Below are positions 51,901 through 57,421 of a stretch of 64,000 nucleotides of DNA, piece after piece. The stretch is from positions 198,748,400-198,812,399 of the forward strand of contig JAIOJX010000026.1 in assembly GCA_022376925.1 (NCBI GenBank). Direction: 5' to 3'. The DNA comes from Tragulus kanchil. Lineage: Eukaryota; Chordata; Mammalia; Artiodactyla; Tragulidae. Position 1 is the first letter of the stretch. Each line of letters begins with the position of its first letter. Made by a program: the position numbers and the translations under genes. Below the pieces are notes generated by a model that had not been told where the DNA came from, did no database searches, and worked only from the letters and a program-made list of their open reading frames with translations.

Positions 51901-52454
51901 CTTAGCTGTCTGTGGTAAAAAATGCCTCTTCTGAGACAAAACCTGATCAAAAGAATTTGTCTTCCATCACCTACCAACCATTTGCTATAGAAAATGAGCA
52001 GCTGTCCCCAGGGACAGTTTCAAAGGTGCACACTGAGGACTATCCAGGAAAAGTAGAACACAGAGATCTTTCTAGTGAAACGGAAGTGTTGACCATCGGA
52101 GAGAATATTTCTGACTTGGCCCCTTGTAGCCCTCTGACCCCAGAGAGAGAGAATTCTGTTCACACAAGCAGTAACCAATCTGAAGCCTGCAGCATCACTT
52201 TAAATGCGTATCATTCCAGAAATGGTTCTGATAGTGGCCTGGTGGTAACGGACAACTGCTCTGACTCAGAGCTTCCCCCAAGTAATAAAACTGAAATAAA
52301 GACTGAAGGAAAAGACGTCGTCCCACTGAGAAACACTACCACCTCCTTTGGTTATGACAGACCTCATGTGTTAGTGGATCTCCTTGTGGATGACGTTCGT
52401 AAAGAATCCTTGATTGGTTATAGACCTACGGCAGACTCCAGAGGGTTTTCATGA
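10475..52454 (+). CDS. IFNGR1: Interferon gamma receptor 1 (ligand-binding chain), spliced, 7 coding exons
   Basis: Join 10475-10559, 35999-36113, 36761-36924 (or the duplicate at 37907-38070), 40567-40739, 42671-42854, 49780-49907, 51906-52454: 1398 nt, 465 residues plus stop. Every junction is GT/AG and phases agree. The product is a type I membrane receptor that binds interferon-gamma at the cell surface and signals through JAK1 and STAT1. Seen: signal peptide about 1-17; two fibronectin-III-like domains (about 30-120 and 123-240); eight cysteines (75, 82, 119, 164, 191, 196, 210, 231) matching the four known disulfides; sequons at N79, N176, N192 and N237; a membrane helix about 244-266; the JAK1-docking LPKS at 279-282; the STAT1-docking YDRPH at 433-437. 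Human IFNGR1 is 489 residues; the difference is a 3-residue gap in exon 3 and gaps in the cytoplasmic tail. Identification rests on recognised similarity, not a search. Confidence 0.96.
10560..11144 (+). other. Start of IFNGR1 intron 1
   Basis: CpG-rich until about 10750, then unique sequence. The long open frame from 10475 to 10771 is exon 1 read through its donor and is not expected to be protein. No repeat recognised. Confidence 0.6.
11855..12020 (+). mobile_element. 5'-truncated Bov-tA SINE, copy A
   Basis: Begins near the B-box-like GGGTTCGATCCC, then ATGGCAACCCACTCTTCTG and GGTCGCAAAGAGTCGGACAC with an AACAACAACAACAAC tail. Duplicate at 12951-13113. Confidence 0.82.
12951..13113 (+). 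mobile_element. 5'-truncated Bov-tA SINE, duplicate copy
   Basis: Copy of 11855-12020 created by D5. Confidence 0.82.
13568..15701 (+). repeat. Direct duplication D6 (13568-14590 / 14678-15701)
   Basis: Offset 1110 bp. The 87-bp spacer 14591-14677 looks like a noisy reading of 15702 onward followed by a noisy reading of the bases before 13568. Confidence 0.92.
15386..17614 (+). repeat. Direct duplication D7 (15386-16501 / 16509-17614), chained to D6
   Basis: Offset 1113-1123 bp; about 10 bp are missing near the start of the second copy. Because it overlaps D6, the stretch starting at 14276 appears three times (also 15386 and 16509). Confidence 0.92.
17738..19907 (+). repeat. Direct duplication D8 (17738-18806 / 18842-19907)
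   Basis: Offset 1103 bp. Copy A cuts an antisense SINE short at 18806. The spacer 18807-18841 is a clearly degraded version of 17703-17737. Confidence 0.92.
18540..18806 (-). mobile_element. CHR-type tRNA-Glu SINE, truncated duplicate
   Basis: Antisense copy of the SINE at 19632, cut off at CCAGGGATCG by the D8 junction, so its tRNA head is missing. Confidence 0.82.
19632..19968 (-). mobile_element. CHR-type tRNA-Glu SINE with G-rich tract
   Basis: On the minus strand: head CTTCCCTGGTGGTCCAGTGG (A box), a B box in GGGATCGAATC on the + strand, a body with CACGTGCCGCGG and CCAGAGCCGGCGCTC, then a C-rich tract and an A-rich tail. Flanks AATGCTTGG and AGTGCTTGT are a probable target-site duplication. 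On the + strand the tract is 19682-19712, with four G-runs. Confidence 0.85.
20148..20360 (+). mobile_element. Bov-tA type SINE
   Basis: GGGACTTTCCTGGTGTCTCA head, AACGGCAACCCACTCCAACA body, diverged tail ending in CACACACACA. Intron 1. Confidence 0.8.
20386..22669 (+). repeat. Direct duplication D9 (20386-21528 / 21529-22669)
   Basis: Offset 1143 bp, abutting copies, small indels only. Confidence 0.92.
20390..22420. other. Intron 1, no gene or repeat recognised
   Basis: Unique intronic sequence present twice through D9. Confidence 0.4.
22419..24687 (+). repeat. Direct duplication D10 (22419-23552 / 23554-24687), chained to D9
   Basis: Offset 1135 bp. The sequence beginning TGTCCTTTGATGTCAATATT occurs at about 21278, 22421 and 23556. 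Confidence 0.92.
22850..23130. repeat. Possible ancient L2 remnant
   Basis: TTCACTCATTCACTTCACAA, ACTATGCCAAGCACTGGGGA and TAGTCCTTGCCTTATGTGG resemble the L2 3' region. Also present in the duplicate at about 23985-24265. Confidence 0.4.
24687..25280 (-). mobile_element. L1 3' end, antisense, copy A
   Basis: The complement encodes the end of L1 ORF2 ([10 protein letters not shown] and [11 protein letters not shown] on 25088-25270), followed by the 3' UTR. The stop-free stretch is only the C-terminal part. Duplicates at 25798-26391 and, partly, 27350-27519. Confidence 0.85.
25798..26391 (-). mobile_element. L1 3' end, antisense, duplicate copy
   Basis: Copy of 24687-25280 created by D11. Confidence 0.85.
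26222..28478 (+). repeat. Direct duplication D12 (26222-27349 / 27350-28478), chained to D11
   Basis: Offset 1128 bp. The copies differ at an A-homopolymer (about 28456). Confidence 0.92.
27350..27519 (-). mobile_element. L1 3' fragment, partial duplicate
   Basis: The first 170 bp of D12 copy B: ORF2-end part of the same L1. Confidence 0.82.
28479..29305 (-). mobile_element. Older L1 3' end, antisense, copy A
   Basis: Antisense L1 with GAGTAGTATTCCATTGTGTA, TTCATCCATTGGTGGGCAC, TCCCACCAACAATGTGTA and GCTTACCAGCATTTGTTAT; many indels. Duplicate at 29597-30425. Confidence 0.8.
29321..29480 (-). mobile_element. MER5A-like DNA transposon, truncated duplicate
   Basis: Same sequence as 30439-30600 but cut at the D13 junction. 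Confidence 0.72.
29597..30425 (-). mobile_element. Older L1 3' end, antisense, duplicate copy
   Basis: Copy of 28479-29305 created by D13. Confidence 0.8.
30439..30656 (-). mobile_element. MER5A-like non-autonomous hAT (Charlie) element
   Basis: ACCAGGGTTTCTCAGTGTTT at one end and GGGAAGCCACTGAT at the other, with GCTGTCCTGTGCCTTACAGG and TAGATGCCAGTAGAACCCCC inside, match the MER5A consensus layout. About 218 bp, non-coding. Confidence 0.75.
30724..30975 (+). mobile_element. Bov-tA type SINE with (CA)n tail
   Basis: Head GTGGCTCAGGAGTAAAGAAT, B box GAGTTCGATCCC, body ATGGCAACCCACTCCATTAT, then a CACACA tract to 30975. Confidence 0.85.
31217..31292 (-). mobile_element. Short L1 3' end stub
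   Basis: ACATTTTGTATTGGGGTATA and CCAATTAACAGTGTTGTG, flanked by (A)(C/G)CCCAGATTT on both sides, a probable target-site duplication. Confidence 0.65.
31368..31574 (+). mobile_element. Bov-tA type SINE
   Basis: CCCGGTGGCTCAGTAGTAAA head, AACTCCAGTATTCTTGCCTG body, AAATAAACAACAG tail. Confidence 0.85.
31575..32437. other. Intron 1, nothing recognised
   Basis: Unique intronic sequence including a purine-rich run at about 31829-31880 (AGAAGAGAAGAAAGGACGGG and onward). No gene. Confidence 0.4.
32438..33180 (-). mobile_element. Old L1 (L1M-like) 3' end, antisense, interrupted by a SINE, copy A
   Basis: GTGTGCCATCCGGTAACAG, CCTGGTAACCACCACACCAC, AAGTGGAATCATACAGTAT and CATCCATGTTGTAGCA are antisense L1M landmarks. 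A SINE splits it at 32818-33078. The duplicate lies at about 33590-34333. Confidence 0.75.
32818..33078 (+). mobile_element. CHR-type tRNA-Glu SINE inserted in L1
   Basis: GCTTCCCTGGTGGTCCAGTG head, TAGTTCAATCCCTGG B box, body with CCAGAGCCGGTGCTC, AAATAAATGATAAA tail. Target-site duplication AATTGTATTC at 32808-32817 and 33079-33088. An older member than those near 58 kb. Duplicates at 33971-34231 and a 5'-cut one at 35070-35311. Confidence 0.85.
33971..34231 (+). mobile_element. CHR-type SINE, duplicate copy
   Basis: Copy of 32818-33078 created by D14. Confidence 0.85.
34355..34541 (+). mobile_element. BovB/Bov-A 3' tail fragment
   Basis: CCTGATGTGAAGAGCCAACT, TTGGAAAAGACTCAGATTC, GGTGACAGAGGATGAG and the end ACTGAGCAACTGAAC are the BovB 3' tail. 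It interrupts the antisense L1, which resumes with GGTTACAGACACAAGGG. Duplicate at 35435-35621. Confidence 0.8.
34919..35033 (+). CDS. IFNGR1: IFNGR1 exon 2, copy 1 of 3
   Basis: 115 nt, preceded by TCTTATAG and followed by GTGAGT. It encodes residues 29-67, including [18 protein letters not shown], the first beta-strands of the N-terminal receptor domain. The exon is identical to those at 35999 and 37149. Copy 1 is followed only about 30 bp later by a jump back to SINE sequence seen at 33990, so its downstream intron is broken. It belongs to a probable assembly duplication; one biological exon is expected. Confidence 0.85.
35070..35311 (+). mobile_element. CHR-type SINE, 5'-cut duplicate
   Basis: Third appearance of the same SINE, lacking its first bases because the D15 junction falls inside the head. 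Confidence 0.85.
35435..35621 (+). mobile_element. BovB/Bov-A 3' tail fragment, duplicate copy
   Basis: Copy of 34355-34541 created by D15. Confidence 0.8.
35999..36113 (+). CDS. IFNGR1: IFNGR1 exon 2, copy 2 of 3 (best-placed copy)
   Basis: Same 115 nt exon with the intact TCTTATAG acceptor and GTGAGT donor. This copy has both natural-looking upstream intron (shared with copy 1) and an uninterrupted downstream intron leading to exon 3 at 36761, so it is the best single choice for the gene model. It enters in phase 1 and leaves in phase 2. Confidence 0.9.
36761..36924 (+). CDS. IFNGR1: IFNGR1 exon 3, copy 1 of 2
   Basis: 164 nt between TTCATTTTAG and GTGAGTAAAA. It encodes residues 67-122, the rest of domain 1, with the close cysteine pair C75/C82, the [10 protein letters not shown] strand and C119 in LCRDG. 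Human exon 3 is 173 nt; the 9-nt difference corresponds to three residues before the first cysteine pair. Entry phase 2, exit phase 1. Confidence 0.93.
37149..37263 (+). pseudogene. Duplicate IFNGR1 exon 2, copy 3 of 3 (probable assembly artefact)
   Basis: The coding sequence is identical to 35999-36113. The intron just upstream differs: the pyrimidine tract reads CTTACTTTAACCTTATAG in place of the longer version in the other copies, a 4-base loss close to the duplication junction at 37108/37109. It lies downstream of an exon 3 copy, which is out of biological order. It is not a decayed pseudogene, only a redundant copy. Confidence 0.85.
37907..38070 (+). pseudogene. Duplicate IFNGR1 exon 3, copy 2 of 2 (probable assembly artefact)
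   Basis: Identical to 36761-36924, with the same splice signals. The surrounding intron is the second copy of the 35955-37108 / 37109-38258 duplication. Its downstream side runs on into unique sequence towards exon 4, so either exon 3 copy could serve as the real one. Only one is expected biologically. Confidence 0.85.
38259..40566. other. IFNGR1 intron 3
   Basis: Doubled by D17. A C/T-rich stretch (about 38290-38860) and a segment with CAGGCACACAGTAGGTGTGC plus AATAAATATGTGACGAATAG resemble an L2 3' end. No extra exon. Confidence 0.45.
38261..40414 (+). repeat. Direct duplication D17 (38261-39326 / 39349-40414)
   Basis: Offset 1088 bp, in intron 3, ending about 150 bp before exon 4. Confidence 0.92.
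40567..40739 (+). CDS. IFNGR1: IFNGR1 exon 4
   Basis: 173 nt, the same length as human exon 4. Acceptor CCTCCCCCAG, donor GTATGT. It encodes residues 122-179: the KVGPPKL inter-domain linker, the strands of the second fibronectin-III domain ([14 protein letters not shown]), C164, which pairs with C119 in the known fold, and a sequon at N176. It exits in phase 0. It is single copy in the window and lies just outside the duplication ending at 40414. Confidence 0.95.
40740..42670. other. IFNGR1 intron 4
   Basis: Single copy. 41230-41720 and 41790-42170 look like old L2-derived sequence (TTTAGGCACTAGGAGTAGC; CCTGGACTGTTTGCTCTTTG). No young repeat, no gene. Confidence 0.45.
42671..42854 (+). CDS. 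IFNGR1: IFNGR1 exon 5
   Basis: 184 nt. Acceptor CTCTGTCCAG, donor GTAAGT. It encodes residues 180-240, the membrane-proximal half of domain 2, with cysteines 191, 196, 210 and 231, the conserved [11 protein letters not shown] stretch, and sequons at N192 and N237. The last 93 nt are repeated at 43852-43944. A Bov-tA SINE begins 36 bp after the donor, unusually close to a splice site. Confidence 0.95.
42891..43098 (-). mobile_element. Bov-tA type SINE next to exon 5, copy A
   Basis: Antisense: TTGCTTAGTTGCTAAGTAG tail side, CAGGCAAGAATACTAGAGTG body, TTCTTTACCACTGAGCCACC tRNA head. It starts 36 bp after the exon 5 donor. Duplicate at 43981-44188. Confidence 0.87.
43636..43851 (-). mobile_element. 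CHR-type SINE, truncated duplicate
   Basis: Copy of 44727-45042 cut at GGGTCCAGCC by the D18 junction. Confidence 0.83.
43852..43944 (+). pseudogene. Partial duplicate of IFNGR1 exon 5
   Basis: Repeats the 3' 93 nt of exon 5 (42762-42854) plus its donor. The 5' part of the exon is missing; instead the sequence is joined directly to a truncated antisense SINE ending GGGTCCAGCC at 43851. It has no proper acceptor. It is the leading edge of the 1090-bp duplication 42762-43851 / 43852-44941. Confidence 0.88.
43981..44188 (-). mobile_element. Bov-tA type SINE, duplicate copy
   Basis: Copy of 42891-43098 created by D18. Confidence 0.87.
44727..45042 (-). mobile_element. CHR-type tRNA-Glu SINE with G-rich tract
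   Basis: Complete antisense element from the A/T tail through a GGGGTGG...GGGGAGGG tract and body to GGACCACCAGGGAAGCCCC. Flanked by GGGCTTTTT at 44718-44726 and 45043-45051. Confidence 0.87.
45241..45470 (+). mobile_element. Bov-tA type SINE
   Basis: GGGCTTCCCAGATAACTCAG head; GATCCCCTGGAGTAGGAAAT body; tail region GAGTCGAACACAACTGAGC followed by CACACGCGCGTGTGCAC. Confidence 0.83.
46178..47890 (-). mobile_element. L1 3' portion, antisense, interrupted by BovB
   Basis: 3' UTR piece at 46178-46508, interruption by BovB, then ORF2-end sequence from 46967 to about 47890. The complement of 47149-47355 encodes [18 protein letters not shown], a typical L1 ORF2 segment. Duplicated from 47095 on by D19. 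Confidence 0.85.
46509..46966 (+). mobile_element. BovB (RTE) 3' end inserted in L1
   Basis: Frame 46511-46762 shows [20 protein letters not shown] and [12 protein letters not shown], continuing in 46772-46960 with [17 protein letters not shown] and KSQTRLSD: the RTE C-terminal region and 3' tail. L1 sequence TTCATCA / GTACCATTTTT is split exactly at its ends, so the insertion postdates the L1. Confidence 0.88.
47095..49360 (+). repeat. Direct duplication D19 (47095-48205 / 48241-49360)
   Basis: Offset 1146 bp. It duplicates the antisense L1 and the adjoining poly(A)-like tract. Spacer 48206-48240. Confidence 0.92.
48241..49040 (-). mobile_element. L1 ORF2-end portion, duplicate copy
   Basis: Copy of 47095-47890 created by D19. 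Confidence 0.85.
49780..49907 (+). CDS. IFNGR1: IFNGR1 exon 6 (transmembrane segment)
   Basis: 128 nt. Acceptor TTTTCTTAG, donor GTAATA. It encodes residues 241-283: the hydrophobic helix ([19 protein letters not shown]), a basic stop-transfer KKMNPFKR, and LPKS, the box shown in human IFNGR1 to bind JAK1. It exits in phase 0. A MER2-like element begins 33 bp after the donor. Confidence 0.95.
49941..50294 (+). mobile_element. MER2-like Tc1/mariner (Tigger) element
   Basis: Begins CATTGGCTCTTGAACAACAT and ends CTTAAGGGTCAGCTGTA, imperfect inverted termini; internal GTCAACCATTTATGTTATTG and AGCAAGCTATTAGTTAAGTT match the MER2 layout. It starts 33 bp after the exon 6 donor. Confidence 0.72.
50295..51050. 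other. IFNGR1 intron 6, part 1
   Basis: Unique with a possible L2 remnant at about 50440-50650 (AGCTTAAAGTCTAGTGGGG). No exon. Confidence 0.4.
51051..51220 (-). mobile_element. BovB/Bov-A 3' tail, antisense
   Basis: TCAGTTCAGTTCAGTCGCTC start, TTTGTGACCCCATGGACCTC, GATGCCATCCAACCATCTTG: a single Bov-A-like unit with the BovB tail. Confidence 0.82.
51221..51905. other. IFNGR1 intron 6, part 2
   Basis: AT-rich unique DNA up to the exon 7 acceptor. No repeat recognised with confidence. Confidence 0.4.
51906..52454 (+). CDS. IFNGR1: IFNGR1 exon 7 (cytoplasmic tail) to stop codon
   Basis: 549 nt including TGA at 52452-52454. Acceptor CTTCCCTTAG. It encodes residues 284-465: an acidic, serine-rich linker, then [16 protein letters not shown], which carries the STAT1-recruitment tyrosine (Y433), and a conserved end ESLIGYRPT. 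In human the motif is YDKPH; here lysine is arginine while Y, D and H, the residues reported as essential, are kept. Two internal gaps account for most of the shorter length relative to human. Confidence 0.95.
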   Translation: MSVVKNASSETKPDQKNLSSITYQPFAIENEQLSPGTVSKVHTEDYPGKVEHRDLSSETEVLTIGENISDLAPCSPLTPERENSVHTSSNQSEACSITLNAYHSRNGSDSGLVVTDNCSDSELPPSNKTEIKTEGKDVVPLRNTTTSFGYDRPHVLVDLLVDDVRKESLIGYRPTADSRGFS

Positions 52455-52905
52455 GATCAGCCAAGATCACCAGCTTGGAAGGATCTGCTTTCCCCGAAGA
52501 GTTTTTCCACTTTTATTCCGTGAAAAAAGATCGGTGATTTCAGAAAGTATAATGGGCCTGTTTGACACTGTCACTTTGAATCTGAAAACTGCAGAGACTC
52601 TTCAAAAAAAACCAAAAACAAAGCTGTTGTCACACGTGAACCTTTCCATATACATGTGTGAACAGTGATTATGAACAATCTCTGATAACCTTTCTTTCTG
52701 TAATGGTAGGTCTTACTCCAGGGTCCTTCTAACCACATCAAAAGATATTAGTTTTTTCCTTTCTGTGGTATTGTATTTGTTTTTGTGTACAGTCTTTTCA
52801 AATACTTTCAGGAGTAACCCTAAATGCTTTTGAGAATTGCACTTAAAATGGAAATCAATAGTATTAATAGAGTATGTAAATAAAAACATGTATATATTTT
52901 GTATG
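52455..52905 (+). other. IFNGR1: IFNGR1 3' UTR
   Basis: Non-coding sequence from the stop codon to about 20 bp past the AATAAA at 52879-52884. The exact cleavage site is not visible. No repeat is recognised in it, as expected for a conserved UTR. Confidence 0.7.
52879..52884 (+). terminator. Candidate polyadenylation signal AATAAA of IFNGR1
   Basis: Canonical hexamer in GTAAATAAAAACATG, 425 nt after the stop codon, followed by a T-rich stretch. It is the first AATAAA after the stop codon. Confidence 0.7.
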
Positions 52906-53461
52906 GAATGTTGCCATTGAGGGATCTCTTTTTGATAAAGTAACATTAAAATTCATTCTTGTATTCATTTGTGTAGATAGTTAGCTGGAATGGTTTTTAT
53001 TCATTTGTTTGTTTCCATCCATTAATATTACAGAATCATTGTCTAATTATTCATATCTAATCTTTAAAACCATCCTACAAATAGCCCAATCTTTAAAAAT
53101 GGTCCTTTTGTATCTGTATCTTTATATTTACCAGTTAGTGTGCAAAACACACACAAGGTGTGTATACCAAGTTGAGTGCAGGAAAAAGGAGATTGAGCTG
53201 TAGAATGTATAGATTGAGGAGTCTCTAAAGATTGTGGTCAAAGGGGGTGGGAGAGGGAGAGCTGAGTAACATGTGTGAAGAGAGGGTCCCCAGACGAGAG
53301 GCATACCCAGAGTTTATATCACACAGAAATTTGGGGAATTACTAAGATGATAGGAATTTTAAGACTCAAAATAATTAACTGACCCCCCCCCCATGTTAAA
53401 TACAAATTATGTAAGTAAATTAACAAGCCATGTATTTCTTCTCTCTTAAAAGTGCAAATTA

Positions 53462-53770
53462 GGGCTTCCCCTGGTGGTCTAGTGGTAAGGACACCGCCTT
53501 GCAGTGCAAGGGGCGCCAGTTCGATCCCTGGCTTGGAAAGATCCCACGTGCCGCGGAGTGGCTGGACCAATGGTTCCAATTACCAAGCCGGAGTTCTGGG
53601 GTGCATGTGCCCAGAGCCGGTGCTCTAGGGCAACAGAAGCCACTGCGATGGGAGGCCCACACGGGTCAGAGAACAAAAATGGGTGAAAATAGATAAATGA
53701 AAGACCAATAGAAGTCGCCCGCCCGCCCCCTCCCTCCCCAACCCCCCCCAAAAAAATAAATAATAAAAAA
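53462..53770 (+). mobile_element. CHR-type tRNA-Glu SINE, young copy with perfect TSD
   Basis: Best sense-strand example. A box TGGTCTAGTGG at about 53473, B box AGTTCGATCCC at 53518-53528, body with CACGTGCCGCGGAG and CCAGAGCCGGTGCTC, then GAAAGACCAATAGAAGTCG, a C-run tract at 53718-53749 and an AAATAAATAATAAA tail. The 16-bp repeat AAAAGTGCAAATTAGG occurs at 53448-53463 and 53771-53786. Confidence 0.9.
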
Positions 53771-53809
53771 AAAAGTGCAAATTAGGTTGTGGAGGGCTCT
53801 CTCTCAAGA

Positions 53810-54105
53810 CCCAATTCAGGCCTCTACTCCTGTGTCACCTCCCGAGGGAGCCCCTCGCCACCCGCATCTGCGGCAGCACATTCTTGGCAAGCTCTCCCCC
53901 AGGGCCCTGCTTCACTTGTCTCCCCGACACTGCTGGTTGTCTGAGAAAGCGGTCATGTGTCTGTTCCTTGTCTGCCTCCACATGTAGATGCTAGGATATC
54001 TGCTTTCTGAGAGGAAGAACTTGTCTCATCCACTGTAATATTCCCAGAGTTTAGGACCTTGCCGGGCATACAACAGGTACTCAGTAAATACTTGATGAAA
54101 TGAAC
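53810..54105. repeat. Probable L2 3' end remnant
   Basis: CCGGGCATACAACAGGTACT and CAGTAAATACTTGATGAAAT are the diagnostic L2 3' end; the region before it fits the same element. Confidence 0.55.
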
Positions 54106-54258
54106 TGTCTGCAGAGTCACTTCTGTTTGGCTCATGATCATGTCCACGTCAATGTTGCTTCTTTTGCCGCAGTTAAATTGTGTGTGTGTGTAGAGAGAGA
54201 AGTTGTCTGTTCTGTGATTCCAGAAAAATCTGAAAACTTCTGCTGAATCACTGAAATT

Positions 54259-54605
54259 CTTTTTTATAATTGTATTTGCTTTGGGCTGAGCATGGTCTTT
54301 GTTGCTGTACACGGGTTTTCTCTAGTTGAGGTGGCCAGGGGCTACTCTCTGTGACTGTGCACAGGCTTCTCATTGCTGCAGTGTCTCTTGTGGCAGACCC
54401 CAGGCTCTAGGCCTGTTGGCTTCCATGTTTGTGGCACGTAGGCTCAGGAGTTGCCACCCTCAAGCGCTAGAGCTCCAGATGAGTAGTTGTGGTGCATGGG
54501 CTTTGTTGCTCCACAGCATGTGGAATCTTCGCAGACCAGGGATCAAGCCCATGTACCCTGCATTAGCCAGCAGATTCCTCTCCACTGCGCCACCAGGGAA
54601 GTCCC
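54259..54605 (-). mobile_element. CHR-2-like tRNA-Glu SINE, older
   Basis: The complement starts GGGACTTCCCTGGTGGCGCA and carries the TGCTGTGGAGCAACAAAGCC and CATGCACCACAACTAC type body of the longer CHR-2 group, distinct from the G-rich-tract family elsewhere in the window. Confidence 0.78.
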
Positions 54606-57405
54606 TTTATTATTTCTTAAGAGTACCACTCTCCATGTTTTGTAACAGGGAACCAAACTCAGTGACCTGATTTTATCTCAACAATTCCTCATGTGTTGTG
54701 CCATGTTTATCAGTGCTGTCAGGAAGGGTGAGGTAGAACCAGCTATGACTCACTTTCTAGATCTGTAGGGATCCTTTGTTTGACACAGCAGGATTCCCAC
54801 TTGACTCCTGCTTGAATGTTTGTAAAACATTGCAGCAGTTAACTTGACTCCGCCAGCCTGCAGGAAGGGCTGATGTTTATCAAGCCTCTGCTGTAAGCAG
54901 ATGTTTGGCAGACTTCTCTTACTGATCTCCCAGAGACCTGAAGAGGAAAGTATTCTATGTTTTTTTTTCCCCAGATGAGGAAACGAGGGCGGGAACACAG
55001 AGAAGTTTAAGATAGTTGCTAAAAGTTGCTAGGTAAACTTAGAAGTCCCAGAGGTATATCTTGGGAATACAAGACAGTAGAAACTGAGAAGCCAATAAAA
55101 CTTGGAGGACAGCAAGGGCTGGGGCCCGCATGCAGCTGGGAGTTGGGGTGGGGTTCAGCTGCTTAGAGGCTAAGGAGTCAGCCAAACCCTGCAGTGTGAG
55201 AGCCAGGATCCCAGCGTGACTTGGGCAGGAACCTCTGCTTGAGCCGCTCAGGCTGAGGGAAGGCTATAGGGTCAGGGGAGGGCAGATGGCCCCTGCGGTT
55301 TGAGGTGGGACCCCTACTTTGGGGAATCTGGAATGCTTAAGAAAGTCCAGAGACCCCAGAAATCAAAAGTTAGTCAGAGCTCTAGGTTTATCCGGGCATT
55401 TGGAGGAGGGGAATAAGGAAATGGCATCCTACAGGCCTTTGAGCGCCAGGATGGGGACTCCACTGCAAGTAAGTGATGCTCAGAGAAAAGTGTTTTGAAA
55501 GACTCAACCTCGAGTCTCACTTGTCTCCAAAGTCCAGGCTTTCTCCACTGTGGTCTGATGTCTATAACTTCCTATATATTAAAAAAGGGAGTTGGAGAGA
55601 GGACACTGAAGCTTCCACTGTTTGAATATGTGTTATTTTTTCGTAATGGGCACCTACTTCCAGAAACAGCCTCCGATGAAGCTGGAAATACACTGGAACA
55701 AGTTCTTATGGTGGTTACTCACAGTGCCATCATAAAATAACACATAAAGTCACCACTTTAAAACAGGAAAGGTACTTTCTTTATTCTGAGGTTCATAAGG
55801 GTTTTTAGATTTTGTTGAGAAGTTCAGTATCCATCTCATTGGATTGTCTGGTCATGTTTTATCTTTGTTCATGAATGATAAATTTATCAGGATTCCCACT
55901 TGACTCCTGCTTGAATGTTTGTAAAACATTGCAGCAGTTAACTTGACTCCGCCAGCCTGCAGGAAGGGCTGATGTTTATCAAGCCTCTGCTGTAAGCAGA
56001 TGTTTGGCAGACTTCTCTTACTGATCTCCCAGAGACCTGAAGAGGAAAGTATTCTAAGATTTTTTTTCCCCAGATGAGGAAACGAGGGCGGAACACAGAG
56101 AAGTTTAAGATAGTTGCTAAAAGTTGCTAGGTAAACTTAGAAGTCCCAGAGGTATATCTTGGGAATACAAGACAGTAGAAACTGAGAAGCCAATAAAACT
56201 TGGAGGACAGCAAGGGCTGGGGCCCGCATGCAGCTGGGAGTTGGGGTGGGGTTCAGCTGCTTAGAGGCTAAGGAGTCAGCCAAACCCTGCAGTGTGAGAG
56301 CCAGGATCCCAGCGTGACTTGGGCAGGAACCTCTGCTTGAGCCGCTCAGGCTGAGGGAAGGCTATAGGGTCAGGGGAGGGCAGATGGCCCCTGCGGTTTG
56401 AGGTGGGACCCCTACTTTGGGGAATCTGGAATGCTTAAGAAAGTCCAGAGACCCCAGAAATCAAAAGTTAGTCAGAGCTCTAGGTTTATCCGGGCATTTG
56501 GAGGAGGGGAATAAGGAAATGGCATCCTACAGGCCTTTGAGCGCCAGGATGGGGACTCCACTGCAAGTAAGTGATGCTCAGAGAAAAGTGTTTTGAAAGA
56601 CTCAACCTCGAGTCTCACTTGTCTCCAAAGTCCAGGCTTTCTCCACTGTGGTCTGATGTCTATAACTTCCTATATATTAAAAAAGGGAGTTGGAGAGAGG
56701 ACACTGAAGCTTCCACTGTTTGAATATGTGTTATTTTTTCGTAATGGGCACCTACTTCCAGAAACAGCCTCCGATGAAGCTGGAAATACACTGGAACAAG
56801 TTCTTATGGTGGTTACTCACAGTGCCATCATAAAATAACACATAAAGTCACCACTTTAAAACAGGAAAGGTACTTTCTTTATTCTGAGGTTCATAAGGGT
56901 TTTTAGATTTTGTTGAGAAGTTCAGTATCCATCTCATTGGATTGTCTGGTCATGTTTTATCTTTGTTCATGAATGATAAATTTATACTCGTTTATTTCCC
57001 TGCTCTTCAACTCTCTCAACAACAGAGCAGTAAGAAAGGGGATTTCCAAACTGAGAATGGTTGTCAGAATCAGCATCTTTTTCTTTCCTGGGACTCACGA
57101 AAAAGCAACAGTGAGAACTGAAATTATGAAGTTTTTCCACTTGGAAAGTTTGTTTTTAATTCTCACTGTAAAAACCCTTGGATCATAAAAAGTAATCTAA
57201 GTTGCAGAATTGTTAGAGAAAAAAAATCACATTTCAGAGTCAAAGGGAGAGCCCATTGGACACATGCCAGGGTAAATTCCTACTGTAAATACTTGATATA
57301 AACTAAAGAAAAAAACAAATGAAATAAACATCGGATGCAAAGGATTTTTCTTTAAAAAGAACAATAACTAGAAAAAAAGAAAGGAATTTTAAAAGGTAAA
57401 AGATA
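54606..57405. other. 3' intergenic stretch, mostly duplication D20
   Basis: About 1.7 kb of unique sequence expanded by D20. An open frame at 55495-55740 (81 codons, repeated at 56593-56838) has no recognisable domain. No gene call. Confidence 0.4.
54789..56985 (+). repeat. Direct duplication D20 (54789-55887 / 55888-56985)
   Basis: Offset 1099 bp, abutting, 3' of the gene. Confidence 0.92.
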
Positions 57406-57421
57406 TGAATGTGACAGGAAA

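Noticed and set aside
53462..53540. tRNA-like sequence with A and B boxes
   Set aside because: It is the tRNA-Glu-derived head of a SINE, not a tRNA gene: no acceptor stem closure is evident and it is followed by SINE body and target-site duplication. The same applies to all Bov-tA and CHR heads.
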